NCBI GenBank assembly: GCA_002356515.1
Contig: AP017605.1
Coordinates: 1,426,001-1,490,000 of the forward strand
Length of the DNA stretch: 64,000 nt
Source of the DNA: Mesorhizobium loti
Lineage (GTDB): Bacteria > Pseudomonadota > Alphaproteobacteria > Rhizobiales > Rhizobiaceae
Direction: 5' to 3'
Shown: one piece after another, positions 45,122-53,968 of the stretch
How the letters are laid out: every line of letters starts with the position of its first letter
Numbering within the stretch: the stretch's first letter is position 1
The notes under the pieces: model-generated
Database searches by the model: none
What the model saw: only the letters and a program-made list of their open reading frames with translations
What the model was told of the DNA's origin: nothing
Translations under genes and position numbers: made by a program

Positions 45122-46123
45122 ATGAAGCCCATCTATATCGATTATCTCAATGCCCTCGACATCGAAGCGCTGGATATGACCGATGGCGAAATCATCGCCG
45201 CTGTCGAGGCTGGTCTTGTCGCCCAGGGCAAAGGCCAGACGGTGATCGAGCCGCGCGTTCACCTCGAACCGGATCCGTCCTTCCACGGCCATTTCAACGT
45301 GCTGCGCGGCTATGTGGCGCCGCTCGACACGGCGGGCGTGAAAATCGTCGGTGACTATGTCGACAACTATCTGCACGGCCTGCCCTCGGAATTCGGCATC
45401 CTCAATCTGTTCGACCCGCGCACCGGCACACCGCGCGCCATTCTCGACGCCACCGTCATCACCGATATGCGCACCGGCGCCGTCACCGCCATCGGCGCCA
45501 AGCATCTGGCAAGGAAGAATTCCAAGGTGCTGGCCCATATCGGCGCGCGCGGAACCGCCTATTGGAATGTCCGGCTGCTCGACCATCTCTTCGATTTCGA
45601 AGAGATCCGCGTCCATTCGCGCCGCCCGGAAAGCCGCGACGGCTTTGCCGCCAAGCTCTCCGCTGATCTCGGCAAGAAGGTTACGGCAGTGGCCGACTGG
45701 GAGAGCTGCGTCAAGGGCGCCGACATCGTCGTCGAGGCCTCGCGTCTGCCGGAGCCGCAGCCGCTGCTCAAGACCGAATGGATCAAGCCCGGCGCGCTGG
45801 TCATGCCCTATGGCACGATGAGCGCGGTGGAGCTGTCGCTGACCGACATCATGCAGAAGATGGTCGTCGACGACTGGGGCCAGTGCAAGGGCGGCAAGTT
45901 CGGCTCGCTGCGCGCCCATGTCGAGACCGGCCGGTTGAGCGAAACGACGCTGCATGCCGAACTCGGCCAGATCGCCGCCGGTCTCAGGCCGGGCAGACAG
46001 AGCGACGACGAGACCATCCTGTTCTGGCATCGCGGCCTATCACTGTCCGACATTGCGTTGGGCAAGGCGATGCTGGCCAAGGCAGGCGAAAAGGGCATCG
46101 GCCAGAGGCTGCGTTTCGCATGA
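45122..46123 (+). CDS. Ornithine cyclodeaminase/mu-crystallin family protein
   Basis: A 333-residue protein of the OCD/mu-crystallin family, whose members are NAD(P)-dependent ornithine cyclodeaminases, alanine dehydrogenases, or imino-acid reductases. The N-terminal substrate domain has GVKIVGDYVDNYLHGLPS and ATVITDMRTGAVTAIGAKHLA; the dinucleotide motif is HIGARGTAYWNV (G-A-R-G-T-A in place of the usual G-A-G-x-Q-A). The stop codon overlaps the next start as ATGA, so it is translationally coupled to the ammonia-lyase homologue, and the two likely act in one pathway on an amino or imino acid. Confidence 0.85.
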   Translation: MKPIYIDYLNALDIEALDMTDGEIIAAVEAGLVAQGKGQTVIEPRVHLEPDPSFHGHFNVLRGYVAPLDTAGVKIVGDYVDNYLHGLPSEFGILNLFDPRTGTPRAILDATVITDMRTGAVTAIGAKHLARKNSKVLAHIGARGTAYWNVRLLDHLFDFEEIRVHSRRPESRDGFAAKLSADLGKKVTAVADWESCVKGADIVVEASRLPEPQPLLKTEWIKPGALVMPYGTMSAVELSLTDIMQKMVVDDWGQCKGGKFGSLRAHVETGRLSETTLHAELGQIAAGLRPGRQSDDETILFWHRGLSLSDIALGKAMLAKAGEKGIGQRLRFA

Positions 46124-47667
46124 GCGCGCTCGTCCTTACCGGAGCCGGTGTCAGTGTCAGCGATGTCGCTGCTGTGGCCCGCGAAACGCGCAAGGTGGAG
46201 ATCGGACCCGAAATCATCGGCAGGCTGGACAAGGCGCGAAAGGTGCTCGACCAGGCCGCCGCCTCCGGTCAGCAGATCTACGGCCTCAACACCGGGCTTG
46301 GCGCCAATCTCGGCACCTCAGTCGAAGGCGACGCCAGCGCCTTCCAACGTCAGTTGCTTGAGGGCCGCAGCGGAGCGGTCGGCGAAACCCTGCCGGTCGA
46401 GACCGTGCGGGCCACCATGGTCGCCCGCGCCTCGATGCTGTCGGCCGGCGGCTCCGGCCTGTCGCCCGCCGTGTTCACTGCTCTGGTCGATGCGCTCAAT
46501 GCCGGCGTCCATCCGGTGATGCCTTCGCTCGGCTCGATCGGCGCCGGCGACCTCGTGCTGATGACCGCGCTTGCCCGTCTGCTGATCGGCGAAGGCGAAG
46601 CCGATTACCAGGGCCGCCGCATGCCGGCGGCCAAGGCGCTGATGATGGCCCGCCTCGCCCCGATCAGCCTGGCGCCGAAAGATGGACTGTCCCTGATCAA
46701 CGCCTCGGCGGTCTCCTCCGGCAGCGGCGCCCTTGCGATAGCGGATGCGCTGTCGGCGCTGGCCCAGCAGCAGCAGGCCGGCGCGCTGACCATGGAAGGC
46801 TTTGGCGCCAACCGCACCATCCTCGATCCGCGCCTGCAGATGGCGCGGCCGGCCGCCGGACAGCAGGAAGCGGCGAAAGCCTTGCACGACCTTCTCGCCC
46901 GCGACGAGATGCCGGCGCCCACCACCTTGCAGGACCCGCTGTCGATCCGCTGCATGCCGTCGATCCACGGCGCGCTGATCGAGGCGATCGGTCAGGCAAA
47001 ACGCGCCGTCGAGATCGAACTCAACGCGGCCGCCGACAACCCGCTGGTGCTCGGTGACGACGAATTGGTGATGTCGACCGGCAACTTCCACACGGCGGCA
47101 CTTTCGCTTGCTTTCGAGACGCTCAGCCTGGCGATCGCGCAATGCGCCGCCGCGAGCGTCGCCCGCTTCATCCAGCTCACCGGTTCGGGCCGCAATGGGC
47201 TGAGCAAATATCTGTCGCCCATCGGTGGCGCATCGGCCGGTTTCGTGCCGCTGCAGAAGACGGCAACATCGATCCTGGCCGCCATCCGCCACAAGGCCAA
47301 TCCGGTGATGCTCGATTTTCTCCCGGTTTCGGAAGGCGTCGAGGACCACGCGACCCAGTCGCTCCTCGCCGTCTCGAAATGCGCCGGGATGATCGCGCTG
47401 TGGCGGCGGCTGATCGCCTTCGAGCTGATGGCCGCCGCCCAGGCCGTCGACCTGCGTGAAGGGTTGACGCTGGCACCACGCACCGGCGCGATCTATGCAG
47501 CAGTGCGCGCGCATGTATCGATGCTGAAGGACGACCGGCCGCTGGGAGCCGACGCCGAGGTGCTTCACGCCATGCTCGCCGACGGAGCGTGGCGAGGCGC
47601 TTCGACAGTCGACAAAGAAACCGAAATAGTCAGCTCTTTGCGCCTACCCTTTTCAGGAACAGACTGA
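46120..47667 (+). CDS. HAL/PAL-family ammonia-lyase homologue lacking the MIO serine
   Basis: A 515-residue protein with the full-length histidine/phenylalanine ammonia-lyase fold. Y54 (IYGLNTGLG), N (SLINASA), Q and R of LQDPLSIRC, GNFH and EDH blocks are retained. However, the tripeptide that cyclises to the MIO cofactor, Ala-Ser-Gly at 142-144 in Pseudomonas HutH, is not present: residues 138-145 read GSIGAGDL, one residue shorter, without the serine. The position of HutH His83 is Arg (LEGRSG) and that of Tyr280 is Leu (QDPLS). It therefore probably cannot make a MIO group and may catalyse something else or be non-enzymatic. It overlaps the convergent PanB-like gene by 38 bp. Confidence 0.85.
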   Translation: MSALVLTGAGVSVSDVAAVARETRKVEIGPEIIGRLDKARKVLDQAAASGQQIYGLNTGLGANLGTSVEGDASAFQRQLLEGRSGAVGETLPVETVRATMVARASMLSAGGSGLSPAVFTALVDALNAGVHPVMPSLGSIGAGDLVLMTALARLLIGEGEADYQGRRMPAAKALMMARLAPISLAPKDGLSLINASAVSSGSGALAIADALSALAQQQQAGALTMEGFGANRTILDPRLQMARPAAGQQEAAKALHDLLARDEMPAPTTLQDPLSIRCMPSIHGALIEAIGQAKRAVEIELNAAADNPLVLGDDELVMSTGNFHTAALSLAFETLSLAIAQCAAASVARFIQLTGSGRNGLSKYLSPIGGASAGFVPLQKTATSILAAIRHKANPVMLDFLPVSEGVEDHATQSLLAVSKCAGMIALWRRLIAFELMAAAQAVDLREGLTLAPRTGAIYAAVRAHVSMLKDDRPLGADAEVLHAMLADGAWRGASTVDKETEIVSSLRLPFSGTD

Positions 47668-48433
47668 GCTCGGCCGGCTCCATGTGCACAACGTGCCTGT
47701 CCTCGGGATAGGCGCCGCTGTTGACGTCGGCGACATATTCCGAGAAAGCCGCCACCCGCTCCGCCTGCAGCCGGTCATACTCGGCGGCGAAGTTGCGGTA
47801 GACCTTGGAGTGGCGCGGCATGTGGCCCCGGTTCTGGCCAAGGATGTCGTCGGCGAACAGATATTGCGCGTCGCAGCCGGTGCCCGCCCCCATCGACAGC
47901 ATGATCAGCGAGGTCCGCTCCGAAATTGCCTTGGCGACCTCGACCGGCACCACCTCGATCTCGGCGCCGACGGCGCCCGCAGCTTCCAGCTGCTTCACCG
48001 CCTCGAAAACCTCCAAGGCGGTGTCGGCAGTCTTGCCGACCGCCTTGAAGCCGCCGGTCCAGGTGGCGCGGGAGGGAATGAGGCCGACATGGCCGATGAC
48101 GGGGATGGCATCGTCCGCCATGCGCTTGATCGTCGCATAACCGGCGCTGCAATAGACCGCGTCGGCGCTTGCCTTGTAGAGCCGGAAGGCCCAGCGCACG
48201 AAATCATCCGCCGTGCCGATCTCGAAGAAGTTTTCGCCCGGCATGGTGAACAGGCTGGGCGCGGCATCGCGATACTGAGGGTTGAGCACCAGTTCGGGCG
48301 GCACCGAGACGATGTCGACCCCTGCCCGTTCGGCGGCCTCCGCCTCGTCCAGGTTGAGCACGCGCAGCATGGTAAGCTGGCGCTTGCCCTTCATCGCGCG
48401 CAGATCGGCGACGGTCGGTCTCTTTCGGCTCAT
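47630..48433 (-). CDS. Ketopantoate hydroxymethyltransferase (PanB) family protein
   Basis: A 267-residue TIM-barrel protein of the PanB/PEP-mutase superfamily. PTVADLRAMKGKRQLTMLRV, IPVIGHVGLIPS and a metal-binding aspartate/glutamate region (AVGAEIEVVPVEVAKAISE) follow the PanB order; PanB transfers a hydroxymethyl group to 2-oxoisovalerate in pantothenate synthesis. The usual K-R-G-R-K-x-S-M-V-T start is divergent, and the genetic context (no panC, at the end of a catabolic run) suggests a related aldol reaction rather than pantothenate synthesis. AGGGGACG precedes the ATG. Confidence 0.78.
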   Translation of the reverse strand: MSRKRPTVADLRAMKGKRQLTMLRVLNLDEAEAAERAGVDIVSVPPELVLNPQYRDAAPSLFTMPGENFFEIGTADDFVRWAFRLYKASADAVYCSAGYATIKRMADDAIPVIGHVGLIPSRATWTGGFKAVGKTADTALEVFEAVKQLEAAGAVGAEIEVVPVEVAKAISERTSLIMLSMGAGTGCDAQYLFADDILGQNRGHMPRHSKVYRNFAAEYDRLQAERVAAFSEYVADVNSGAYPEDRHVVHMEPAELSLFLKRVGAKS

Positions 48434-48471
48434 TAAAACGTCCCCTCTGTGATGCTGGATCGGTTGCCGCG

Positions 48472-48783
48472 TCAGATCTGGATCATCACCTTACCGGCCT
48501 CGACCTTCACCGGATAGGTCGCGAGATTGACGCAGACTGGCGCGCCCTTGGCCTGGCCGGTCTTGTAGTTGAAGCGGCCATTGTGCTTGGGGCATTCGAT
48601 GATGTCGTCCATCACCAGCCCGTCGGCCAGATGCGCCTTCTCATGCGTGCAATAGCCGTCTGTGGCGAAGAACTCGTCATCGGGCGAGCGGTAGACCGCG
48701 AAAGTCCGGCCGCCATGGTCGAAGCGGATGACGTCCTCTTCCTCCACATCGTCCACCGCGCACGCTTCAACCCAATCGGCCAT
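48472..48783 (-). CDS. Rieske [2Fe-2S] ferredoxin, MocE-like
   Basis: A 103-residue Rieske ferredoxin. The cluster ligands are C-T-H (GYCTHEKAH, near 45) and C-P-K-H (ECPKHNGRF, near 64). MocE of Sinorhizobium meliloti is such a ferredoxin and works with the MocD oxygenase in demethylating the rhizopine 3-O-methyl-scyllo-inosamine. The gene follows the MocD-like gene by 14 bp, supporting an electron-donor role for it. No ferredoxin reductase (MocF) is in the window. Confidence 0.9.
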   Translation of the reverse strand: MADWVEACAVDDVEEEDVIRFDHGGRTFAVYRSPDDEFFATDGYCTHEKAHLADGLVMDDIIECPKHNGRFNYKTGQAKGAPVCVNLATYPVKVEAGKVMIQI

Positions 48784-48797
48784 ATCGGTCTCCTCAG

Positions 48798-49880
48798 CTA
48801 TTCGGCCGCAGCCGACATATCGACCTCGTGGAACTCGCCGCGATAGGGCCTGGCCGTCGGCGGCAATTCGCGCTTGAGATAAAAATCCTCGTATTTCAGC
48901 TGCCGCAGCAGCACCGGCCAGACCTCGCGATAGGCATGCCACATGGACGGGTTCGGCTCCGGCAGGTCGTGCTTGATCAGCTCGTGCAGCCTGGGCAGCG
49001 CGTGATACGGCACCATCGGGAACATGTGGTGTTCGACATGGTAGTTCATGTTCCAGTAGATGAACCGGCTGATCGGGTTCATGTAGACCGTGCGGGTGTT
49101 GAGCCGGTGGTCGACCACATTGTCGGCCAGCCCGATATGCTGCAGCAAGCCGGTCGTCACCATGTGCCAGGTGCCGTAAAGGCGCGGCAGGCCGATCAGC
49201 ACCAGCGGGATCCATGATCCCAGCGCGACCGCGATAGCGATCGTGACGACATAGATGGCGACGTGCCAGCGGGCGGCGATCACCGCCTTGTGCTGTTCCA
49301 TTTCCGGGATGTAGCTCTTCTCCTCGTCCGACAGCGTGCCAAAGGCCTGGCGTACCAGCGTCGGCAGCGAATAGCGGAAGTCGAGAATGCCGGTGAAGGC
49401 CAGTGCCGCCTTCAACAGGTCGGGCGGGCGCATGACCGCGATCTCGGCGTCGCGGCCGACGATGATGGTGTCGGTGTGGTGGCGAGCATGGCTCCAGCGC
49501 CACTGCACGGGATTGCGCATCAGCATGAAGGAGGCAATGTGGTAGACGACATCGTTCATCCAGCGCGTGCGGAAAGCCGTGCCGTGGCCGCATTCGTGCC
49601 AGCGCGAGTCGCTCGACGAGCCGTAGAGCACGCCATAGACGAACAGGAACGGCACCACCCACCACGTGCCCCAGAACCAGACGATGCCGGCGGCCGAACC
49701 GACAATGACAGCTATCCAGATGATGGTGTCGCGGATCGCCGGGCCGTCGGAGCGCTGCATCAGCTCCTTCATCGCCTTGCGCGGCACGTCGGTGTGGTAC
49801 CACTCAGCCGAGGCCAGGCCAGTCTCGATCGCGGCCCGCGTGCTCTCGCCGACCAGGCTATAGTCGCGTTTTTTGCCCAT
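48798..49880 (-). CDS. Fatty-acid-desaturase-family di-iron protein, MocD-like
   Basis: A 360-residue membrane di-iron protein. Three histidine boxes are present: HECGH near 97, HARHH near 130 and HVEHH near 280, with four membrane segments between. MocD of rhizopine catabolism belongs to this family and hydroxylates or demethylates an O-methylated inositol amine using the MocE ferredoxin. The ATG at 49880 has GGAGG upstream. Its coupling to a MocE-like gene makes an oxygenase role on a sugar- or inositol-derived compound more likely than membrane lipid desaturation. Confidence 0.88.
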   Translation of the reverse strand: MGKKRDYSLVGESTRAAIETGLASAEWYHTDVPRKAMKELMQRSDGPAIRDTIIWIAVIVGSAAGIVWFWGTWWVVPFLFVYGVLYGSSSDSRWHECGHGTAFRTRWMNDVVYHIASFMLMRNPVQWRWSHARHHTDTIIVGRDAEIAVMRPPDLLKAALAFTGILDFRYSLPTLVRQAFGTLSDEEKSYIPEMEQHKAVIAARWHVAIYVVTIAIAVALGSWIPLVLIGLPRLYGTWHMVTTGLLQHIGLADNVVDHRLNTRTVYMNPISRFIYWNMNYHVEHHMFPMVPYHALPRLHELIKHDLPEPNPSMWHAYREVWPVLLRQLKYEDFYLKRELPPTARPYRGEFHEVDMSAAAE

Positions 49881-49929
49881 CACACCGACCTCCGGTTTCC
49901 GGCCCGCCAGCCGGAGCATTCCTGTCGCA

Positions 49930-51105
49930 TCATGCCCCCAATCTCGGAAAATTTCCCGACGGCCTGGGATAATCCTGCTCCGGCTGCCTGGCGATCGCGC
50001 CGATCCTGCCTTCCGCCGCCGCAATCTCCCCGGCGCCATCGAGGACACGAAACACCGCATCGTAGGCCCGGGCTTCGCCATGCTCCAGCCAGATCATCTC
50101 GCCGCGGTCACGCGCGGCGAGATCGCCGAGCACATGATGGGTCGAGGGCTCTATGCCCAGCGCATACTGCCCGGCCTGGAAATTCTGCCACTGATAGGCG
50201 CAGGGCAGTTGATCCTTGCGCGTCACCACTTCGAAGCCGAGGCCGAGCCGGTCGTTGACCACTGCCACCGGCACTTGGCCTTTATCGTCGGCGGCCATCT
50301 CGTGCTGCCAGACCTGCTCGCTGAACCCCAGCTGCGGCGCCGGCGCCGTGCGGTAGCCGACCTTCTGCGCCTCATAGCGCTCGCCGGCATGGCCGGCCCA
50401 CACCACGTCGCGGATCGGCGCCAGATAGCGCGAGCCCTGGTCGAGCAAGGGATGGCTGACATTGATGTGATAGAAATACATATGCGGCGTACGGTTGAAG
50501 CCGTGATTGACGACACGGTCGGAGAGCCGGATCTCGTTGCCGCCGACATCGGCCTCGATGCGACGGATGAGATGCAGATCTTCGCCGAACACCGCCGCCT
50601 GCTGGACGATGCCTTCGGCCCACAGCACGCAGCGGTCGCCATCCCAGCGCTCGCCGTAGCCGGTCAGCCGCGCCGGGATGGTGCCGACGCGGCCGTGCAG
50701 CGCATGGGTGACGGTCTTCTTGCTGGGGTAGTTGTAGTTTTCGGCAGGCACCTCTTCGCGGCCCAATATGTGGTCGAGGCCGCAGGTGACGAGCAGACCG
50801 GAAAAGGAGCGCGCCCAGGCGAGCCCGCTCTCCCCCTCATAGTCGTGCAGGCCGGGATGGCGAAAACCGCTCGGCGAATGCCAGCCGATCGCCTGGCCCT
50901 TGAAGTCACAGTCAGAGATATCAAGCGCCCGGTCGACCAGCGCGGTGAAGCGCAGGCCGGAGCCGGTGCGGAACTCCAGCATGCGGATGCCGCGTTCTAC
51001 GCCATCGCCAAGCGTCATCAACCGCACGCCGGCGAATTGAGACAGCATGCCGGAGCGCTCCGCCACTTGCCGTCGCGAAAGCGTCTTGCCGTAAAGCTCT
51101 ACCAT
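49930..51105 (-). CDS. Aldose 1-epimerase family protein (DUF4432)
   Basis: A 391-residue protein of the galactose-mutarotase-like superfamily, DUF4432 type. GLRFTALVDRALDISDCDFKG, THALHGRVGTIPAR (split THALHGRVG and TIPAR) and PHMYFYHINVSHPLLDQGS correspond to the strands and the catalytic histidines; the conserved glutamate is likely in the C-terminal ALGIEPSTHH block. Such proteins interconvert anomers or epimers of unusual sugars. It lies between the CUT2 ATPase and the MocD-like gene. GAAGGGCG precedes the ATG. Confidence 0.82.
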   Translation of the reverse strand: MVELYGKTLSRRQVAERSGMLSQFAGVRLMTLGDGVERGIRMLEFRTGSGLRFTALVDRALDISDCDFKGQAIGWHSPSGFRHPGLHDYEGESGLAWARSFSGLLVTCGLDHILGREEVPAENYNYPSKKTVTHALHGRVGTIPARLTGYGERWDGDRCVLWAEGIVQQAAVFGEDLHLIRRIEADVGGNEIRLSDRVVNHGFNRTPHMYFYHINVSHPLLDQGSRYLAPIRDVVWAGHAGERYEAQKVGYRTAPAPQLGFSEQVWQHEMAADDKGQVPVAVVNDRLGLGFEVVTRKDQLPCAYQWQNFQAGQYALGIEPSTHHVLGDLAARDRGEMIWLEHGEARAYDAVFRVLDGAGEIAAAEGRIGAIARQPEQDYPRPSGNFPRLGA

Positions 51106-51115
51106 GCGACGCCCT

Positions 51116-51892
51116 TCACTTTGCCCTCGCCTCCTTGAGCAAGGCCGACATATCGGCGCCGGTGATGATGCTTTCCACGGTTAGGAGGTCGGTGTCGGCG
51201 ACGATCTGCTCGGCGACGATCTCGCCGCGGCGCATGACGATGATGCGGTCGGCGACCTGAAACACGTGATGGATGTTGTGGGTGATGAGCAGCACCGAAT
51301 GGCCGGCATCGCGCACCTCCTTGACGAAGCGCAGCACGCCATGGGTTTCCTCGACGCCGAGATTGTTTGTCGGCTCGTCGAGGATGATCACCTTGGCGGC
51401 GAACTGCATGGCGCGCGAAATGGCGATCGACTGGCGCTCGCCGCCCGACAGCGTCGAGACCAGCGCATCGGCGTCGAGCTTCTTCGAGATGCCGACACGC
51501 TTGAGCAGTTCGGAAGCAGCCTTGCGCAACTTCGCCAGATCGAGCGGCGCGAACACGCCGAGCCAGCCGAAATTGACCGGCTCGCGGCCGAGGAAAAGAT
51601 TGCGGGCGATGCTAAGATCCGGCGCCAGCGACGTGTCCTGGTGGATGGTCTCGATGCCGAGGTCCATCGCATCGCGGGTCGAGCGGATCGAAACTTTTTC
51701 GCCGCGCACAAAGATGTCGCCCCGGTCGATGGGGACCACGCCCGAGATCGCCTTGATCAGCGTCGATTTGCCGGCGCCATTGTCGCCGAGCAGCGCCACC
51801 ACTTCGCCTTCCCTGAGTGTCAGCGAGGCATTCTTCAGCGCACGCACGCTGCCGAAGGATTTCTGCAAATTCTGCAGCCGCAGCACTTCCAT
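51116..51892 (-). CDS. CUT2 sugar ABC transporter ATP-binding protein, single ABC domain
   Basis: A 258-residue ATPase, single-domain FrcA-like type. Walker A GDNGAGKST near 35, Q-loop TIHQDTSL near 84, signature LSGGERQSI near 145, Walker B VIILDEPTNNLG near 167 and H-loop LITHNI near 200 are all intact. The ATG at 51892 follows the permease stop codon by two bases. It drives the importer with the permease at 51895 and the binding protein at 52958. Confidence 0.9.
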   Translation of the reverse strand: MEVLRLQNLQKSFGSVRALKNASLTLREGEVVALLGDNGAGKSTLIKAISGVVPIDRGDIFVRGEKVSIRSTRDAMDLGIETIHQDTSLAPDLSIARNLFLGREPVNFGWLGVFAPLDLAKLRKAASELLKRVGISKKLDADALVSTLSGGERQSIAISRAMQFAAKVIILDEPTNNLGVEETHGVLRFVKEVRDAGHSVLLITHNIHHVFQVADRIIVMRRGEIVAEQIVADTDLLTVESIITGADMSALLKEARAK

Positions 51893-51894
51893 CG

Positions 51895-52914
51895 TCAGCT
51901 CCTTGCGGCGTTCTTCTGCAGCAGAGCGTGCAGGATGAGCATGGCCAGGATGATGAGGCCGACGAAGATGTTGTAGGCGAGCCCCGGCACACCGATCAGC
52001 ACGATGCCGTTGCGGATGGCGCGCAGCATCAGCGCGCCGACAATGGTGCCGAGGATGGTGCCGCGCCCGCCGGTTAGCGCCGTGCCGCCGACCACCACCA
52101 TGGCGATCACTTCCAGCTCGTAGCCGGTGCCGGCCACCGGTGAAGCGGCCGATATGCGGAAGGCGCTGATCATGCCGGCAAGCCCGGCCAGCACCGAGGT
52201 CGCGATGAACAACCAGATCTTGACGGCGTCCGCCGGCACGCCGCGCGCCACCGCCGCGTTGCGATTGCTGCCGATGGCGCTGATCCAGTTGCCGAGCTTG
52301 GCGTAGCGCAGGATGTAGATGGCAAACAGCGACAGGCCGATGAACCACCACAGCGAGGTGTAGAAGCGGAACGAACCGACATTGAAGCTGCCTGCAAGCA
52401 GCGTCACGAAAAAGCCGGGCTGGTCCCAGGATTTCAGCGGAAACCCTTGCGTGATGTAGAGGGCCGCGCCGCGCACGACGAGCAGCATCGACAGCGTCAC
52501 CAGGAAGGACGAGATGCCGATCTTGGTGACGATCAGCCCGTTGATCGCGCCGATCGCGATGCAAAGGAGAAGGCCGGCCAGAAGGGCGACGCCGATATCC
52601 CAGCCGGCGTTCTGCACCAGAAGCATCACCACCACCGGCGCCAGGCCGAACACCGCGCCGACGGAGAGATCGAATTCGCCCGCCGTCAAAAGCAGCGTCA
52701 TGCCGAGCGCGATGATGCCGAGCTCGGGCAGGAACGCCATCATGTTGGAGATGTTGAGCGGCGACAGGAAATTGCGGTCGGCGATGGCGAACACAGCCAG
52801 CAGGACAATGAGGATGACGAGCGAGGAGAATTGCGGCGAGCGTATCAGGCTCGATCTGCGTTTCCCGACAGGCATCTCGTCTTCTGCGGCGATCGTCATG
52901 ACTGTTTGAACCAT
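51895..52914 (-). CDS. CUT2 sugar ABC transporter permease (RbsC family)
   Basis: A 339-residue membrane protein. LLTAGEFDLSVGAVFGLAPV near 85 (E-F replacing the usual G-I) and GGTALTGGRGTILGTIVGA near 285 are the CUT2 permease blocks. The ATG at 52914 lacks a clear ribosome site; a second in-frame ATG lies at 52899. It is the only permease of this locus, probably homodimeric. Confidence 0.88.
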   Translation of the reverse strand: MVQTVMTIAAEDEMPVGKRRSSLIRSPQFSSLVILIVLLAVFAIADRNFLSPLNISNMMAFLPELGIIALGMTLLLTAGEFDLSVGAVFGLAPVVVMLLVQNAGWDIGVALLAGLLLCIAIGAINGLIVTKIGISSFLVTLSMLLVVRGAALYITQGFPLKSWDQPGFFVTLLAGSFNVGSFRFYTSLWWFIGLSLFAIYILRYAKLGNWISAIGSNRNAAVARGVPADAVKIWLFIATSVLAGLAGMISAFRISAASPVAGTGYELEVIAMVVVGGTALTGGRGTILGTIVGALMLRAIRNGIVLIGVPGLAYNIFVGLIILAMLILHALLQKNAARS

Positions 52915-52923
52915 GCTTGAAAG

Positions 52924-52947
52924 ACGCCCGCCGCTTTCACAGCGGGC
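52924..52947 (-). terminator. Intercistronic hairpin after the CUT2 binding-protein gene
   Basis: CGCCCGC (52924-52930) pairs with GCGGGCG (52941-52947). It lies between the binding-protein stop codon (52958) and the permease start, like the hairpins at 7424 and 41153. Confidence 0.6.
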
Positions 52948-52957
52948 GCTGCTTTTC

Positions 52958-53902
52958 TCACTTCTTGTCGTAAAGCTTCAGGATCGGGTCGACGCTCGAG
53001 GCGTCGTAGAGACCGAACGTGTGAATGTCATAGCCAATCGGTTCGCCCGAAGCAGCAAGCCCGAGCAGCGCCACCGGCATGAAGCCTTGCGCCGACGGAT
53101 ACTGCCAGGCGGCGGCGTTGACGAAGCCGTCCTTGACGGCCTGCGCCGTCTCCTTGGAGTTGCCCCAGCCGACGACCGGGATCTTGCCGGCCGGCACGCT
53201 GGCGCCGTCGAACACCCGCTTGACGCTGGCCGCCACGGAATCGCCCAGCGCAATGATCGCCGGCGGATTGTTGGCGACCATATAGTCGGTCATCTTGGCG
53301 ATGATGCCAGCCGGATCGGTGCCGCAATCGACGACGTCATATTTGATCCCCAACGGATCGAAAACGCTGGCAATGCCTTCGGTTTCCAGCTGCTGATAGC
53401 TGGCGCCGGGAACCTCGACTGGCAGGAACACCTTGTCGCCCTGCTTCACCATCTTGTGGTCGACGAGATATTTCGCCCAGATCGCGCCGGCCTCCTTGAG
53501 GTCGGCGCCGACATAGGCCTGGCGGCCCGTCGCTGGATCGTCGGTGTTGAAGAACACGATCGGAATGCCGGCGGCCTTCGCCGCCTTCACTTCCTCGGTC
53601 CACAGACCCGGCTGCGCCGAGGTGGTGGCGATGCCGTCGGGCTTGGCCGCCAATGCTGAATTGAAGGCCTCCTTCTGCGCCGCCATGTCGCCGCCGCTGA
53701 AGGAGATCTTGCAGGTCACCTTGAGCTGGTCGCAGGCCTTGGTGGCACCGGCGTTCCAGTCGATCCAGAAGGCATCGGAAGGTCCGCCATGCGACAGCAG
53801 GTAAAACGTCTTCTGGCCGTCCTGCGCCTGCGCGGCCGAACCAAGCGCCACGCCAGCGAGCACCGTTGCGGCGGCCGCCAATTTCCAAGCGAATTTCAAC
53901 AT
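52958..53902 (-). CDS. CUT2 sugar ABC transporter substrate-binding protein (MocB/RbsB-like)
   Basis: A 314-residue periplasmic protein with signal peptide (about 1-26, ending SAAQA). TFYLLSHGGPSDAFWIDWNAG is the first strand and helix of the RbsB-type fold; KPDGIATTSAQPGLWTEEV and PPAIIALGDSVAASVKRVF follow. GTGGAGGAAACAAG precedes the ATG at 53902. The surrounding MocA-, MocC-, MocD- and MocE-like genes suggest an inositol- or rhizopine-like ligand, as MocB is the rhizopine-binding protein in Sinorhizobium; this is inference from context. Confidence 0.88.
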   Translation of the reverse strand: MLKFAWKLAAAATVLAGVALGSAAQAQDGQKTFYLLSHGGPSDAFWIDWNAGATKACDQLKVTCKISFSGGDMAAQKEAFNSALAAKPDGIATTSAQPGLWTEEVKAAKAAGIPIVFFNTDDPATGRQAYVGADLKEAGAIWAKYLVDHKMVKQGDKVFLPVEVPGASYQQLETEGIASVFDPLGIKYDVVDCGTDPAGIIAKMTDYMVANNPPAIIALGDSVAASVKRVFDGASVPAGKIPVVGWGNSKETAQAVKDGFVNAAAWQYPSAQGFMPVALLGLAASGEPIGYDIHTFGLYDASSVDPILKLYDKK

Positions 53903-53968
53903 CTTGTTTCCTCCACTTCGTGTCGTGCAAGTGCCGGCGCCGCCTTTCAAAGGCAGCGCCACCGCATC

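Noticed and set aside
46120-47667. Functional histidine ammonia-lyase (hutH)
   Set aside because: No hutU, hutI or hutG nearby, MIO serine missing and two active-site residues changed.
48798-49880. Membrane fatty-acid desaturase for lipid synthesis
   Set aside because: Tight linkage to a Rieske ferredoxin and to MocA/B/C-like genes fits a MocD-type oxygenase better; histidine boxes alone do not distinguish the two.
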